This document shows positions 33,481 through 42,705 of a DNA stretch of 43,344 nucleotides, in pieces. The stretch comes from JAYRWN01 sp041917975. GTDB taxonomy: Bacteria; Bacteroidota; Bacteroidia; Chitinophagales; Saprospiraceae. Each line of letters opens with the position of its first letter. The stretch's first letter is position 1. Under the pieces are notes generated by a model. The model did not search any database, was not told where the DNA came from, and saw only the letters and a list, made by a program, of their open reading frames with translations. The DNA is taken from the NCBI GenBank assembly GCA_041917975.1, contig JAYRWN010000407.1, positions 1 through 43,344 of the forward strand, in the 5' to 3' direction. The position numbers were made by a program, and so were the translations under genes.

Positions 33481-34209
33481 ATGTTGGAATGGAAAATAAA
33501 ATTCACCATATGGATGAAAGAAATGGTATTCTTAATCAAACCTCATGTTTGGCTCGGTTGGCTGGGCCCATGGTTATTAAAATTACACAATACATTAACC
33601 TTGTCCAGGTGGATGGCTTCAGTTCCGCCAGATTTAATTCATAACGATTATTATGTAAGTGATAGGGATTATACAAGGCGATATACACTGTACGAAAAAA
33701 TATCCCAACACTTAGGCCTTGATAAGGAGTCACTTATTTATCTCGAGTTTGGCGTCAGCACAGGCAATTCTTTTTATTGGTGGTTAGATCACAACGATCA
33801 TCCAGATAGTCAATTTTATGGTTTCGATACCTTTGAGGGTTTACCAGAAAAATGGGGTGTTTTTAACAAAGGAGCCTTGTCTTCAGCACCACCACCGTTG
33901 CAAGACCGGCGAGGTCAATTTTACCAGGGTTTGTTTCAAGACACATTACCTGCATTTATTAAAAACCATACGCTCACCGGTCGCCGCAAAATCATCCATT
34001 TGGATGCTGATTTATTTTCGGCTACATTATTTGCATTAACTTCATTAGGATCAATATTACAAAAAGGAGATGTGTTGATTTTTGATGAATTTAATGTTCC
34101 CAACCATGAATATTATGCATATAGAATATTTTGTGAAGCTTTCTATATTCAACCCCGATTAATTGCGGCGGTAAATAATTATTATGAAGTAGCCCTGATC
34201 ATTGACTAG
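33481..34209 (+). CDS. Class I SAM-dependent methyltransferase (TylF/MycF-like)
   Basis: This 242 aa Rossmann-fold protein has the SAM-binding strand IYLEFGVSTGNSFYWW (about residues 80-95), the second motif FYGFDTFEGLPEKWG, and IIHLDADLFSATLFAL with the Asp pair typical of TylF-like O-methyltransferases, followed by DVLIFDEFN. An N-terminal ~55-residue region looks hydrophobic and may associate with the membrane. The substrate is unknown; sugar or lipid methylation fits the earlier polysaccharide genes. It is AT-rich compared with its neighbours. Confidence 0.82.
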   Translation: MLEWKIKFTIWMKEMVFLIKPHVWLGWLGPWLLKLHNTLTLSRWMASVPPDLIHNDYYVSDRDYTRRYTLYEKISQHLGLDKESLIYLEFGVSTGNSFYWWLDHNDHPDSQFYGFDTFEGLPEKWGVFNKGALSSAPPPLQDRRGQFYQGLFQDTLPAFIKNHTLTGRRKIIHLDADLFSATLFALTSLGSILQKGDVLIFDEFNVPNHEYYAYRIFCEAFYIQPRLIAAVNNYYEVALIID

Positions 34210-34291
34210 TAGGCTATTAAATACTGTAATTATATTAATTAGATAAAAGAATTTATAATACTCATCCAAAGCTAAAGAGAAAAATAGTAGC

Positions 34292-34708
34292 ATGCATCCA
34301 TATCAATTTTTACCCCACACCGCCGATGTACGTATGTATGTGGAAGCTGAACAATTAACTGAGTTATTCAAGCACGCGATGCAAGGCATGAGCGCTTATC
34401 TGTATGGTGACGAAAAAAGACCCACGGGTGCATTTGATTATGAACGAATTATCGAATGCCAATCTACTGATCTAACCGGTTTGCTGGTTGATTTTTTGAA
34501 TGATGTGTTGAGCTTGAGTCAAATCGACTATGTCCTTTTTGAGGATGTAAAAATAGAATTAAGTAAAGAGCATATGGTAAGTGCTCATTTATTTGGGCGA
34601 AAGGTGGAAGGATTTGCTGAGGATATTAAAGCCGTGACCTACCATGAAGCGGAAGTGAAACAAACAAAAGAAAAAAACTGGCAGGCAAAGGTTATTTTTG
34701 ATATATAA
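34292..34708 (+). CDS. Archease, RtcB cofactor protein
   Basis: This 138 aa archease promotes guanylylation and turnover of the RNA ligase RtcB. Landmarks are the start MHPYQFLPHTADVRMYVEAE with the conserved HTADV metal site, ESTDLTGLLVDFLNDVLSL (the TDLxxLLxxFLNExL block) and the closing KAVTYHEAEV. It lies 42 bases upstream of rtcB, and the pair is the usual RNA-repair operon. Confidence 0.93.
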   Translation: MHPYQFLPHTADVRMYVEAEQLTELFKHAMQGMSAYLYGDEKRPTGAFDYERIIECQSTDLTGLLVDFLNDVLSLSQIDYVLFEDVKIELSKEHMVSAHLFGRKVEGFAEDIKAVTYHEAEVKQTKEKNWQAKVIFDI

Positions 34709-34750
34709 ACCTTCCAAGTGTTTGGCCTTAGGTAACAGAATCGTTTTTTC

Positions 34751-36193
34751 ATGAGCGTAAAGCGCGAGCAATTAATACAAAAAGCCCCATGGTTATGGGA
34801 AATACCACCTCGTAAAAATATGCAGGTACCGGCCCGAATTTTCGCCTTGGAGCCGATGATTGAACAAATATTGGCCGACCGGGCCATTGACCAGTTGATG
34901 AACGTAGCCTCACTACCAGGCATCGTGACCGCTTCAATGGTTATGCCCGACGTGCATGAAGGTTACGGTTTTCCGATTGGTGGTATTCCCGCCACACGTT
35001 ATCCGCATGGAGCCATTTCTCCCGGTGGCATAGGCTATGACATAAACTGCGGGGTGAGGTTATTACGCAGCACACTGCACTATAATCAGGTTAGAGCCCA
35101 ACTGGATGAGCTTTGTAAATCCTTATATACTGAAATTCCCTCAGGCGTAGGAAAGGGTGGCCGCATTAAATTATCAACAAAAGAAATAAACCAGGTTTTG
35201 CAAACAGGGGCCCAGTGGGCTGTCAATAAAGGCATGGGCTCCTCAAAGGAGCTGAATTATATAGAAAGCCATGGCTGCCTGACCAGTGCAGATCCGGACA
35301 AAGTCAGCGAATTTGCTAAACAACGCGGTGATGATCAATTAGGAACCATTGGGGCCGGGAACCACTTTGTAGAAGTGGATGAAGTCTCGGACATTTACCA
35401 TCCTGAGGCTGCCCAGGCTTTTGGTTTAAAAAAGGGTCAGGTGGTGGTGTTGATTCACACCGGGTCGCGTGGTTTGGGACATCAGGTAGCGACAGACTAC
35501 ATTCGTATCATGATGAAAGCCATGCCAGCGTATGGCATACAAGTGCCCGACCGTGAATTGGCATGTGTACCTTTTAGTAGCCCCGAGGGCCAGGATTATT
35601 ACCAGGCCATGTGCGCGGCGGCTAATTTTGCCTGGTGTAATCGCGAAGTAATCACCTGGGAAGTGCGTGAGGCTTTTCGTAAAATATTTGGTAAAAAAGC
35701 GGCGAACTTAAGCCTGGTATATGATGTAGCTCATAACATCGCCAAAATAGAACAACACCTCTTGGACGGGCAGCTTGCTGAAGTGATTGTGCATCGCAAA
35801 GGAGCTACCCGAGCCTTTGGGCCGCACTACCCCGAACTGCCAATGGAGTACCAGGCAGTAGGGCAACCGGTGATGATCCCGGGCAGTATGGGCACCGAAT
35901 CATACGTCCTGGTAGGTACTGCAGAAAGCTATCAGTTAAGTTTTGGTTCTACCTGTCATGGCGCCGGGCGCCGCCTTTCCCGGACAGCGGCCAAAAAACA
36001 AGTCGATGCCCCAGCCTTAAAATCTCAGCTGCTGTCCAAGGGCATTCATCTGGAAGCCGGCTCATTTAAAGGAATGGCAGAAGAAGCACCCATAGCCTAT
36101 AAAGATGTAAATATGGTGGTCGAAACGGTGCATCAAGCCGGAATAGCTCATAAGGTAGCCCGGCTACGCCCCCTGGCGGTGATCAAAGGGTAA
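34751..36193 (+). CDS. rtcB: RNA-splicing ligase RtcB
   Basis: This 480 aa Mn/GTP-dependent ligase joins RNA 2',3'-cyclic phosphate (or 3'-phosphate) and 5'-hydroxyl ends. The metal and active-site residues are present: DVHEGYGFPIGG (67-78), Asp97 and Cys100 in GYDINCGVRLL, the GAGNHFVEVDE and HTGSRGLGHQ metal-binding His motifs, and the nucleophilic histidine His403 in CHGAGRRLSR that is guanylylated. Length is normal and no intein is seen. It follows archease and probably repairs stress-cleaved RNA or tRNA. The terminator is not obvious. Confidence 0.95.
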   Translation: MSVKREQLIQKAPWLWEIPPRKNMQVPARIFALEPMIEQILADRAIDQLMNVASLPGIVTASMVMPDVHEGYGFPIGGIPATRYPHGAISPGGIGYDINCGVRLLRSTLHYNQVRAQLDELCKSLYTEIPSGVGKGGRIKLSTKEINQVLQTGAQWAVNKGMGSSKELNYIESHGCLTSADPDKVSEFAKQRGDDQLGTIGAGNHFVEVDEVSDIYHPEAAQAFGLKKGQVVVLIHTGSRGLGHQVATDYIRIMMKAMPAYGIQVPDRELACVPFSSPEGQDYYQAMCAAANFAWCNREVITWEVREAFRKIFGKKAANLSLVYDVAHNIAKIEQHLLDGQLAEVIVHRKGATRAFGPHYPELPMEYQAVGQPVMIPGSMGTESYVLVGTAESYQLSFGSTCHGAGRRLSRTAAKKQVDAPALKSQLLSKGIHLEAGSFKGMAEEAPIAYKDVNMVVETVHQAGIAHKVARLRPLAVIKG

Positions 36194-36251
36194 ATATATA
36201 TCACACAATAAATTGATTATTAAATATTTATATTTTAAATAAATTCAAAAT

Positions 36252-36749
36252 ATGCGGCTGATTCTCACCATTTCTATTTTGGTAATAAATATAGACCATT
36301 TGGTGGCGCAAACCTCTTTTGCTGAAAGCTGCATAGGTAAGTGGCTAGGCACCATGTATATTTATAAATTCGGACAATTGAAGGATAGTGTTCCGGTTGT
36401 TCTCACCGTAACACCTATGGATGTGCCACAAACCTGGAGATGGAAAATGGAATATTTGTCCCCTACCCTTCCGGTAGTCAAAGACTATCAACTGCGGTTG
36501 GTGGATAACGAAAAAAATATTTATGTGACCGATGAAGGTGGTGGTGTCGAATTAAAAGATTATCAACATAAAAATAAACTATTTTCCATATTCGAGACAG
36601 AAGGTTACATGCTTACTGCCACCTATGAGTTGATGGGTCAGCAAATGAACTATGAGGTAACTTCAGGCAAACGTGAACATGTCAGCAGCGGGGGAATCAT
36701 AAATTACACCGTAGATGTACTGCAATCCGTGATGTTAACTAAACAATAG
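36252..36749 (+). CDS. Exported hypothetical protein
   Basis: This 165 aa protein starts with a signal peptide (MRLILTISILVINIDHLVAQ) and then a beta-rich domain (CIGKWLGTMYIYKF, VPVVLTVTPMD, DYQLRLVDNEKNIYVTDEGGG). The pattern resembles small lipocalin-like or calycin-like secreted domains, but I do not recognise a family. It stands alone downstream of rtcB. Confidence 0.7.
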   Translation: MRLILTISILVINIDHLVAQTSFAESCIGKWLGTMYIYKFGQLKDSVPVVLTVTPMDVPQTWRWKMEYLSPTLPVVKDYQLRLVDNEKNIYVTDEGGGVELKDYQHKNKLFSIFETEGYMLTATYELMGQQMNYEVTSGKREHVSSGGIINYTVDVLQSVMLTKQ

Positions 36750-36986
36750 CCTTTAGCACTCGGAATTTTTTTCGAAAGAATAATCAGAAAATCAATTTTA
36801 TTAGGGTGTAAAACATTTGAATAAAACCTGTCAGAGAAATTATAAAGTCTAAGGCATTCAATGGGAAAATATCCGCCATGATCAAAGCGCAAAGAAGATT
36901 GTTAGTTTGTTTATGAAAATGCTCCCGGTTGGGAGTCATATAAAATCACCGGTGGTGTTTTATGTAAGTCTATTCAATGATTAATT
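36750..36986. other. Intergenic region before the PLP decarboxylase gene
   Basis: It contains a short hairpin (CTCCC at 36922-36926, GGGAG at 36931-36935) and the palindrome CACCGGTG (36947-36954), both within 70 bases of the start codon. They might be regulator sites or a leader structure; I see no recognised riboswitch. Confidence 0.35.
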
Positions 36987-39467
36987 ATGAGTCATATTGA
37001 TACGAAAGCGTTATTTATTGGCCCTTATGGTGAGAACGGCAATGAATTCAGACATCTGGTTTTGGCTGTGCTGGAAGACATTATTCAATGGCGACGCAAT
37101 TTTCATCCGGCGGATACCCGGTTAATCGCCCCTGCGGATAAACGGCAGGAGAGTTGGACGAATACCTATGACCTACTGCTTGCAGAATTGGATCGGATGC
37201 TAGGCGAACTTAAAGGCAGTGCGCCCTTTCATAACCCCCGTTTTATCGGTCACATGCATGCTGACTCCTCTATCCCATCACTTTTAGGTTATATCGCCGG
37301 GCAATTATATAATCAAAATAATGTGGTTGGTGAGTCATCACCCATAACTACCGCTAAGGAAATGGCGTTCATCCAATACCTCTGTGAAATGGTAGGGTAT
37401 ACGGACACCGAATACCTTCCTTACATCAAGACAGGATACAGGTCCAAAGGCATCGTATCCAGCGGGCACCTCACTTCCGGAGGAACGTTAGCCAATATTG
37501 AGTCTATGTGGGTGGCGCTCACCCTAAAATATTTTCCACTCACCTTACGACTCTGGATGGAAAGTGAATCCATCGAAGACGATTTAACCAGAGCTATAAA
37601 ACAATACCTCTTACCCTATCAAAAACAATTGCGGGCATTTGGTGACCTAACCTGGCCAGACCTGTTTAATCTAAAACCCGACACCATCATTGCCCTTAGC
37701 GAAGAAGTAAAAAAACTCATCAAAACAGCAGTGATAAAAACGCCAAAAATGAATCTTTCAGTTTTGGAAGCAAGTCTTGAAAAATACTCGGTCAGGCACC
37801 TGGGCATTCATGGCCTCCATGAAAATATTTATTCAGCAACTGGTGAAAAATTAGAACTACCGCTGGTTATTGTTCCGCAATCACGGCATTACAGTTGGGA
37901 AAAATCCATTGAATTATTAGGGCTGGGGTCCAAAAACATGGGTTACCTCCCTTTGGATGAAGATTTCAGCACCAGTATTCCAGCATTTAGGGTCCACCTA
38001 GAAACACCGCGGGCCATACTCATGGTTGTGGCACTGATGGGTACCACCGAAGAAGGCGCTATTGATCCATTGGATGATATGATACAGGTGAGCCAGGAGT
38101 CAGGAAAAGGATTTTATTTCCACATTGATGCCGCATATGGGGGCTATTACGCCGCAGCAATGCACGGGCACAAAGACAAAGCCTGGGAAGATTATTTACA
38201 TAACCACGGTCTGAAAGAAAGTTTCCAGAATTTGTTACCAAAACTCATGGCCTTAAAATATGCGGATTCCATTACCATTGATCCGCATAAAATGGGCTAC
38301 GTGCCTTATTCTGCCGGTGCCCTGTTGTTGCGCGATGCGCGGTTGAAACAATTTATCTTGCGCAAAGCGCCCTACCTGGCCACCTTTACGGAAATTAATT
38401 ACGATTCAGCCCGTGTTTATATGGGTGGACATATGATTGAGGGATCCCGGGCTGGTGCAGCAGCCCTGGCGTGTTATCTAACCTCTAAAGTAGTTTCCAA
38501 CAATTGCTGGGGTTACGGAAAATTGGTGATGGATACCAGTGCAACGACCATACGATTATTTGACTTATTTCAAAAACATAATCAAAATCCGCAACGTAAT
38601 TTCGGTATTAAAATAATTCCGCTGTACCGACCGCAAACCAATATTCTCTGCTATGCCGTGAGCGTACCGGAAATAATCAAAGATCCGGCCATGATGAATT
38701 TATTGAACAATAAAATCTATGAAAGGATGAGTGTGGTATCCCTGCATCAGCAGCTGGAGCACCAATATTATGTTTCCAAAACAGAATTTCTTTATCGCGA
38801 TTACCAAAGGCAGCTAGATGCCTTTTTTACTCAGGCCGGATTACAAAATTGGAGCCTTGAAGGTGATTTTGAGTTGTATGTCTTACGTTCTGCATTGATG
38901 AATCCAGGTACTTTTGAAGTAAGCAAAGATCTCTTTGAAAAATACATTGATTATCTGGAGCAACTTACCCTGGAATTAATCCCGGAAATTCTTTCGGAAA
39001 AGATATTTGACAAATACAATGGGGAACGTTATCAAATAGTATGGATTGAGAACAATCCGGAATTAAATAAATGGAGCCGCAAGATGATGGCCGGCAGCAT
39101 TAAAAACACTATAGACCTTTCCCGATTTATTAATTTCACATTTGAATTGAGTTGGCATAAAAATATTTTACTGCAAGCTAAGCATTGGCCGAGTGCATTC
39201 ATCATTGACATGAATCTTACCGGAAGTATACAGGAAATTTTATTGGATATCCAGGCATATTATCAGGCTCATTCTGATAAACCCTTAATTATATTTTATT
39301 CAGCACAGGAAAATAAAAACAATGGATTAATTAAAGCATTCATCAAACACCATCTGCATGAATACAAGGTAGTGTATATTGATCAATCCCTGCCGGTAAA
39401 CAGTACTATTCCGGAAGAATTGGAGGTGTTAAATCAAATCGTGCATGGCATTGCTGCAGAGATTTAG
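36987..39467 (+). CDS. PLP-dependent decarboxylase with receiver-like C-terminal extension
   Basis: This 826 aa protein is a group II pyridoxal-phosphate decarboxylase related to glutamate/tyrosine decarboxylases. The N-terminal ~640 residues contain FIGHMHADSSIPSLLGYIAGQL, the PLP-contact Asp381 (HIDAAYGGYY) and the Schiff-base Lys435 (DPHKMGYVPYSAG). From about residue 680 to the end is an extra alpha/beta domain: IVWIENN, then PSAFIIDMNLTG (Asp741), LIIFYSAQ (Ser772) and VVYIDQSL. The spacing resembles a response-regulator receiver, although the usual Lys is missing. The substrate is unknown; a regulatory input through the tail is a guess. It is transcribed alone. Confidence 0.85.
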   Translation: MSHIDTKALFIGPYGENGNEFRHLVLAVLEDIIQWRRNFHPADTRLIAPADKRQESWTNTYDLLLAELDRMLGELKGSAPFHNPRFIGHMHADSSIPSLLGYIAGQLYNQNNVVGESSPITTAKEMAFIQYLCEMVGYTDTEYLPYIKTGYRSKGIVSSGHLTSGGTLANIESMWVALTLKYFPLTLRLWMESESIEDDLTRAIKQYLLPYQKQLRAFGDLTWPDLFNLKPDTIIALSEEVKKLIKTAVIKTPKMNLSVLEASLEKYSVRHLGIHGLHENIYSATGEKLELPLVIVPQSRHYSWEKSIELLGLGSKNMGYLPLDEDFSTSIPAFRVHLETPRAILMVVALMGTTEEGAIDPLDDMIQVSQESGKGFYFHIDAAYGGYYAAAMHGHKDKAWEDYLHNHGLKESFQNLLPKLMALKYADSITIDPHKMGYVPYSAGALLLRDARLKQFILRKAPYLATFTEINYDSARVYMGGHMIEGSRAGAAALACYLTSKVVSNNCWGYGKLVMDTSATTIRLFDLFQKHNQNPQRNFGIKIIPLYRPQTNILCYAVSVPEIIKDPAMMNLLNNKIYERMSVVSLHQQLEHQYYVSKTEFLYRDYQRQLDAFFTQAGLQNWSLEGDFELYVLRSALMNPGTFEVSKDLFEKYIDYLEQLTLELIPEILSEKIFDKYNGERYQIVWIENNPELNKWSRKMMAGSIKNTIDLSRFINFTFELSWHKNILLQAKHWPSAFIIDMNLTGSIQEILLDIQAYYQAHSDKPLIIFYSAQENKNNGLIKAFIKHHLHEYKVVYIDQSLPVNSTIPEELEVLNQIVHGIAAEI

Positions 39468-39522
39468 GCTGATTAATTCAAGCAAGCTAAAAAGAATAGA
39501 AGATCATCACTATAAATACGAA

Positions 39523-41724
39523 TTATTGCAGCGGATGTTTATCTATTAATTCTTCCGCCCGGTAAAACCCTTTCTTGCTACTAATCTCTTCCCTGACCTG
39601 AGCCACTTGTTTTTGCGTGATAACCGAAGCGTTATTTCCGAATGTATTACGTATATAGGTAAGTACGGCAGCAACATCATCATCCTTCAGCAACCCTTCA
39701 AACGGGGTCATCGGCACATGACCAGGGTACACTTTACCATTAACTTTAATAGGACCAATTAACCCTTTAAGGGTGAGTTTAATCAGCCTTTCCGGAGATC
39801 CCGTAACCCAAGCGGACCCGGCTAACGGAGGAAATCCGCTGGCATCCAAACCTTCTCCCTCACCTTGGTGACAAGTCATACAATATCCTTCCCGGGCATA
39901 GATGTTTTTGCCTTTAATGAACATATCCCGTTCGAGGCCGGTCAAGTCAGTTTTAATGTCTTCTTCGCGTTTTTCTACCACTGATTTACCCTGTAAGTGC
40001 GCCAGGGCGGCTTCATGCGTGTGAACCATCCATTCGTCCAATGGGTATTTTGCGGCTGCTTGCACGATTGGTAAACCCTCCGACGGTTTCAGCCAGGTGG
40101 CTGCAACAAAGGCCTCCATACGCACCCGGCCGTGGGGGTCCTGCGCAGCCTGCATCAGCAGTTGGCTTTGATCTTTCACCTGGTGCCCTGTATAGCGCAG
40201 AACCCGAGCTGCAGCAGCTCTCACCCTGAAGTCTTCCGCTTTTAATAATTGTTTTACTAAAGCCTGGTCCACCTGATTAATACCCCAGCTTACCCATAAC
40301 GCCTCCAAAAGATGGTGCTCATAACGTGGCGACTGGTTATTCAATCCTTTGATCCAGACCTTTAATGCGGTCAGGACTTCATTAGCTGGTTTTGCCCTTA
40401 ATTCACGACGACTCTGGTAACGAGTGCGGTATTCGGGCAAAGTCAGGTTATTCAATAATTCGGCTGTGCTGGCACCGGACACAGAAGCAGGCTGAACTAA
40501 AGGCCTTGAAGGATATGTGATACGATAGATCCGTCCATGTACATGGTCCCGAAGGGGATCTCGGGCATTGTGTTGCATATGTCCAATCAGTACATTATGC
40601 CAGTCCGCAAGGTAAAGAGACCCATCGGGAGCGAATTCTAAATCCGCAGGGCGAAAATTTTTGTCCGAGCTCTGCAGGAGATCGTGCCTTAACTCAGTTT
40701 TATAACCGGTGGCACTGTCTGATAAAATGTGCTGTTTGATACCCAAAAATCCAATGGTGTTACACAACAAAAGGTCACCTTGTACCTCTTCCGGGAAATG
40801 CCTGCTGGATACAAACTCTAGTCCGGAAGTCGGCCGGACACGTTGTGCTTCCTGAATTAAATCAAACGCTTTAGGGCTTGCCACCCCATAACGAGGTTTT
40901 ATACTTCCCGGCATCATCCAGCGCATGGCCGGCCCGGATGTTTCCAGGAAAAAATTTTGCCCCCAATCATCAAAAGCAATGCCCCAGGGATTGGGAATGG
41001 CGACTTGGGCCGTGCGTTCCAAATGACGGCGTTGTGGGTTGTAACGCATAAATCCGCCATTGGTAGCTCTGACCGGGCCGTACGCCGTTTCAACATTAGA
41101 ATGCAAAAACACCCCTTCGCCCATATAGATGGCACCGGAAGGGTCAGCGCAAAATGCACTGATCACATGATGGGTATCGTGATCATCAAATCCACTCAGG
41201 ATGATCTCATTCCGGTCAGCCTGGTCATCTCCATCGGTGTCGGTAAGCAGACATAAGTTAGTACCCTGGGCTACGTACACCCCTTCCGGAGCAAACTCGA
41301 AACCAGTAGGCAAATGCAGACCACGTGCAAAAGTTATCTGACGGTCGGCCTGGCCATTATGATCCGTATCTTCCAGGATAATTATTTTATCATCCGGTCG
41401 TGCGTCTCCTGGCCGATAATGCGGATAAGAAGGCATTGTAGCCACCCACAACCGTCCTTTGTTATCAAATGCAATTTGCACCGGATTGGCTAAGTCCGGA
41501 AATTCCTTTTCTGAGGCAAACAATTCGATACGATAGCCAGGTGCCGTTTTAAATGAGGCCAGGGCTTCGGAACCATACAGGTAACGAATGGTCCCATTTT
41601 TTTCACTGGGCTGATAATTGGTTTCTATAGTTGGCAACACTTTGGTGCGGGCATCTGCTCCAGCCAGGTTGAAAGTCAAGCCTTGTGCCGCCCACCAGAT
41701 CGCGGTATCCCGGATCGCGGTCAT
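39523..41724 (-). CDS. PVC-type haem-binding / membrane-bound dehydrogenase-like protein, likely the C-terminal part of a split protein
   Basis: This 733 aa protein contains an N-terminal beta-propeller (about 50-400: GYRIELFASEKEFPDLANPVQIAFDNKGRLWVA, then EDTDHNGQAD and DTDGDDQADRNEII), a HEAT-like helical region (~430-560), and a C-terminal cytochrome c domain with C615-MT-C618-H619. Proteins of this kind are abundant in Planctomycetes and Bacteroidota and are thought to be exported sugar dehydrogenases. Haem c is attached outside the cytoplasm, yet this frame has no signal peptide. The upstream SGNH gene has one, and the ends overlap in ATGA. Adding one A to the AAA run (41724-41726) would fuse them, so this may be one exported protein broken by an indel. 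Confidence 0.9.
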   Translation of the reverse strand: MTAIRDTAIWWAAQGLTFNLAGADARTKVLPTIETNYQPSEKNGTIRYLYGSEALASFKTAPGYRIELFASEKEFPDLANPVQIAFDNKGRLWVATMPSYPHYRPGDARPDDKIIILEDTDHNGQADRQITFARGLHLPTGFEFAPEGVYVAQGTNLCLLTDTDGDDQADRNEIILSGFDDHDTHHVISAFCADPSGAIYMGEGVFLHSNVETAYGPVRATNGGFMRYNPQRRHLERTAQVAIPNPWGIAFDDWGQNFFLETSGPAMRWMMPGSIKPRYGVASPKAFDLIQEAQRVRPTSGLEFVSSRHFPEEVQGDLLLCNTIGFLGIKQHILSDSATGYKTELRHDLLQSSDKNFRPADLEFAPDGSLYLADWHNVLIGHMQHNARDPLRDHVHGRIYRITYPSRPLVQPASVSGASTAELLNNLTLPEYRTRYQSRRELRAKPANEVLTALKVWIKGLNNQSPRYEHHLLEALWVSWGINQVDQALVKQLLKAEDFRVRAAAARVLRYTGHQVKDQSQLLMQAAQDPHGRVRMEAFVAATWLKPSEGLPIVQAAAKYPLDEWMVHTHEAALAHLQGKSVVEKREEDIKTDLTGLERDMFIKGKNIYAREGYCMTCHQGEGEGLDASGFPPLAGSAWVTGSPERLIKLTLKGLIGPIKVNGKVYPGHVPMTPFEGLLKDDDVAAVLTYIRNTFGNNASVITQKQVAQVREEISSKKGFYRAEELIDKHPLQ

Positions 41725-42665
41725 TTGACTATTTTCTCTAATTCGGCAGGATAATTATCCGGGCCAAATGGGTCGTAACGGCGTCCAAAAACATGCACAC
41801 CATTAGGTATCTTATAGTCGTTATGCCAAAACCAATTTTTTTCCAAAACAGCTTGTTTAACCGGATCCTGATACATTGATTCTGGAATTTTCCGGCCAAA
41901 TAACCCGGGTACCAAGACCTGGGCTAGTTTAGCATAACCGGCATCATTTAGCTGAAACCCATCCTGAGTGAGTGGCTCACCGCGGGAAAACCATTTTCTG
42001 CTGGGAGCAAATACATCAATGAATAATACCTGGTGTCTGAGCGCCACTTCTTGCATGGCCTCCGTATATAGGGAAAGATTTTGGTTTTCTATTTTACCAT
42101 TAGGAAGGTCAAAATGGGCAGACAGATCCTGAAAGGCGATCGGAGACACCAGAGCTAGCTGAGGAGCCGATTGTCCGTTATATTTTTGTTGCAAGGTATG
42201 AATAATGAATGCTTCTAATTCGCCCTTAAAATTTTCCAAACCAGCTGGCCCGTTAAAAGATTCGTTGTATCCAAAAAAGGCTACGATTATATCCGCCCGC
42301 AAGCGAGTCATCCAGGCGTCAGGGTACTCAAAATGTCCTTCACTGCCGGTATTTTTAGCTAATTCGGATTGGAATTTATCCGCCCCAGGGAAAGGCCAAG
42401 GATCTTTGCGTCCCGGGTGTGGCCGAAATCCCGGTGTGTCTCCACCATCACAAAGATTGCGAATGGTGAGCATACTGTCCGCAAATAATAACTGGACACC
42501 GGTTTCAAAGTGACCAAAATTCATCATCCGGGAACACAGGTTGTTACCAATAAGTATCAAATGATCTCCTTTACGGACCTTCAAATAGCCTGTGCGATCT
42601 TTTGTGCAATAAGACTGAACCAGAATTAAAAGTGAGCCAAATAATAGCAAAAAAAATAATCGCAT
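41721..42665 (-). CDS. SGNH-like lipoprotein, probable N-terminal part of the split PVC-type protein
   Basis: This 314 aa protein has a lipoprotein signal (MRLFFLLLFGSLLILVQSYC, Cys20) and an SGNH/GDSL-hydrolase-like fold. The usual blocks are degenerate: block I reads HLILIGNNLC without the catalytic Ser, block III is FFGYNESF (Gly/Asn retained), and block V is DGFQLNDAGY with Gln where the catalytic His normally lies. It may therefore bind rather than hydrolyse. In related PVC-type proteins this domain is fused to the propeller and haem domains. The downstream gene overlaps by 4 bases. It follows the D-2-hydroxyacid dehydrogenase gene by 40 bases. Confidence 0.82.
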   Translation of the reverse strand: MRLFFLLLFGSLLILVQSYCTKDRTGYLKVRKGDHLILIGNNLCSRMMNFGHFETGVQLLFADSMLTIRNLCDGGDTPGFRPHPGRKDPWPFPGADKFQSELAKNTGSEGHFEYPDAWMTRLRADIIVAFFGYNESFNGPAGLENFKGELEAFIIHTLQQKYNGQSAPQLALVSPIAFQDLSAHFDLPNGKIENQNLSLYTEAMQEVALRHQVLFIDVFAPSRKWFSRGEPLTQDGFQLNDAGYAKLAQVLVPGLFGRKIPESMYQDPVKQAVLEKNWFWHNDYKIPNGVHVFGRRYDPFGPDNYPAELEKIVK

Positions 42666-42705
42666 ATCGGAAATTTATTTAGTCAAGTTGACCTCAAAAA
42701 AATTA

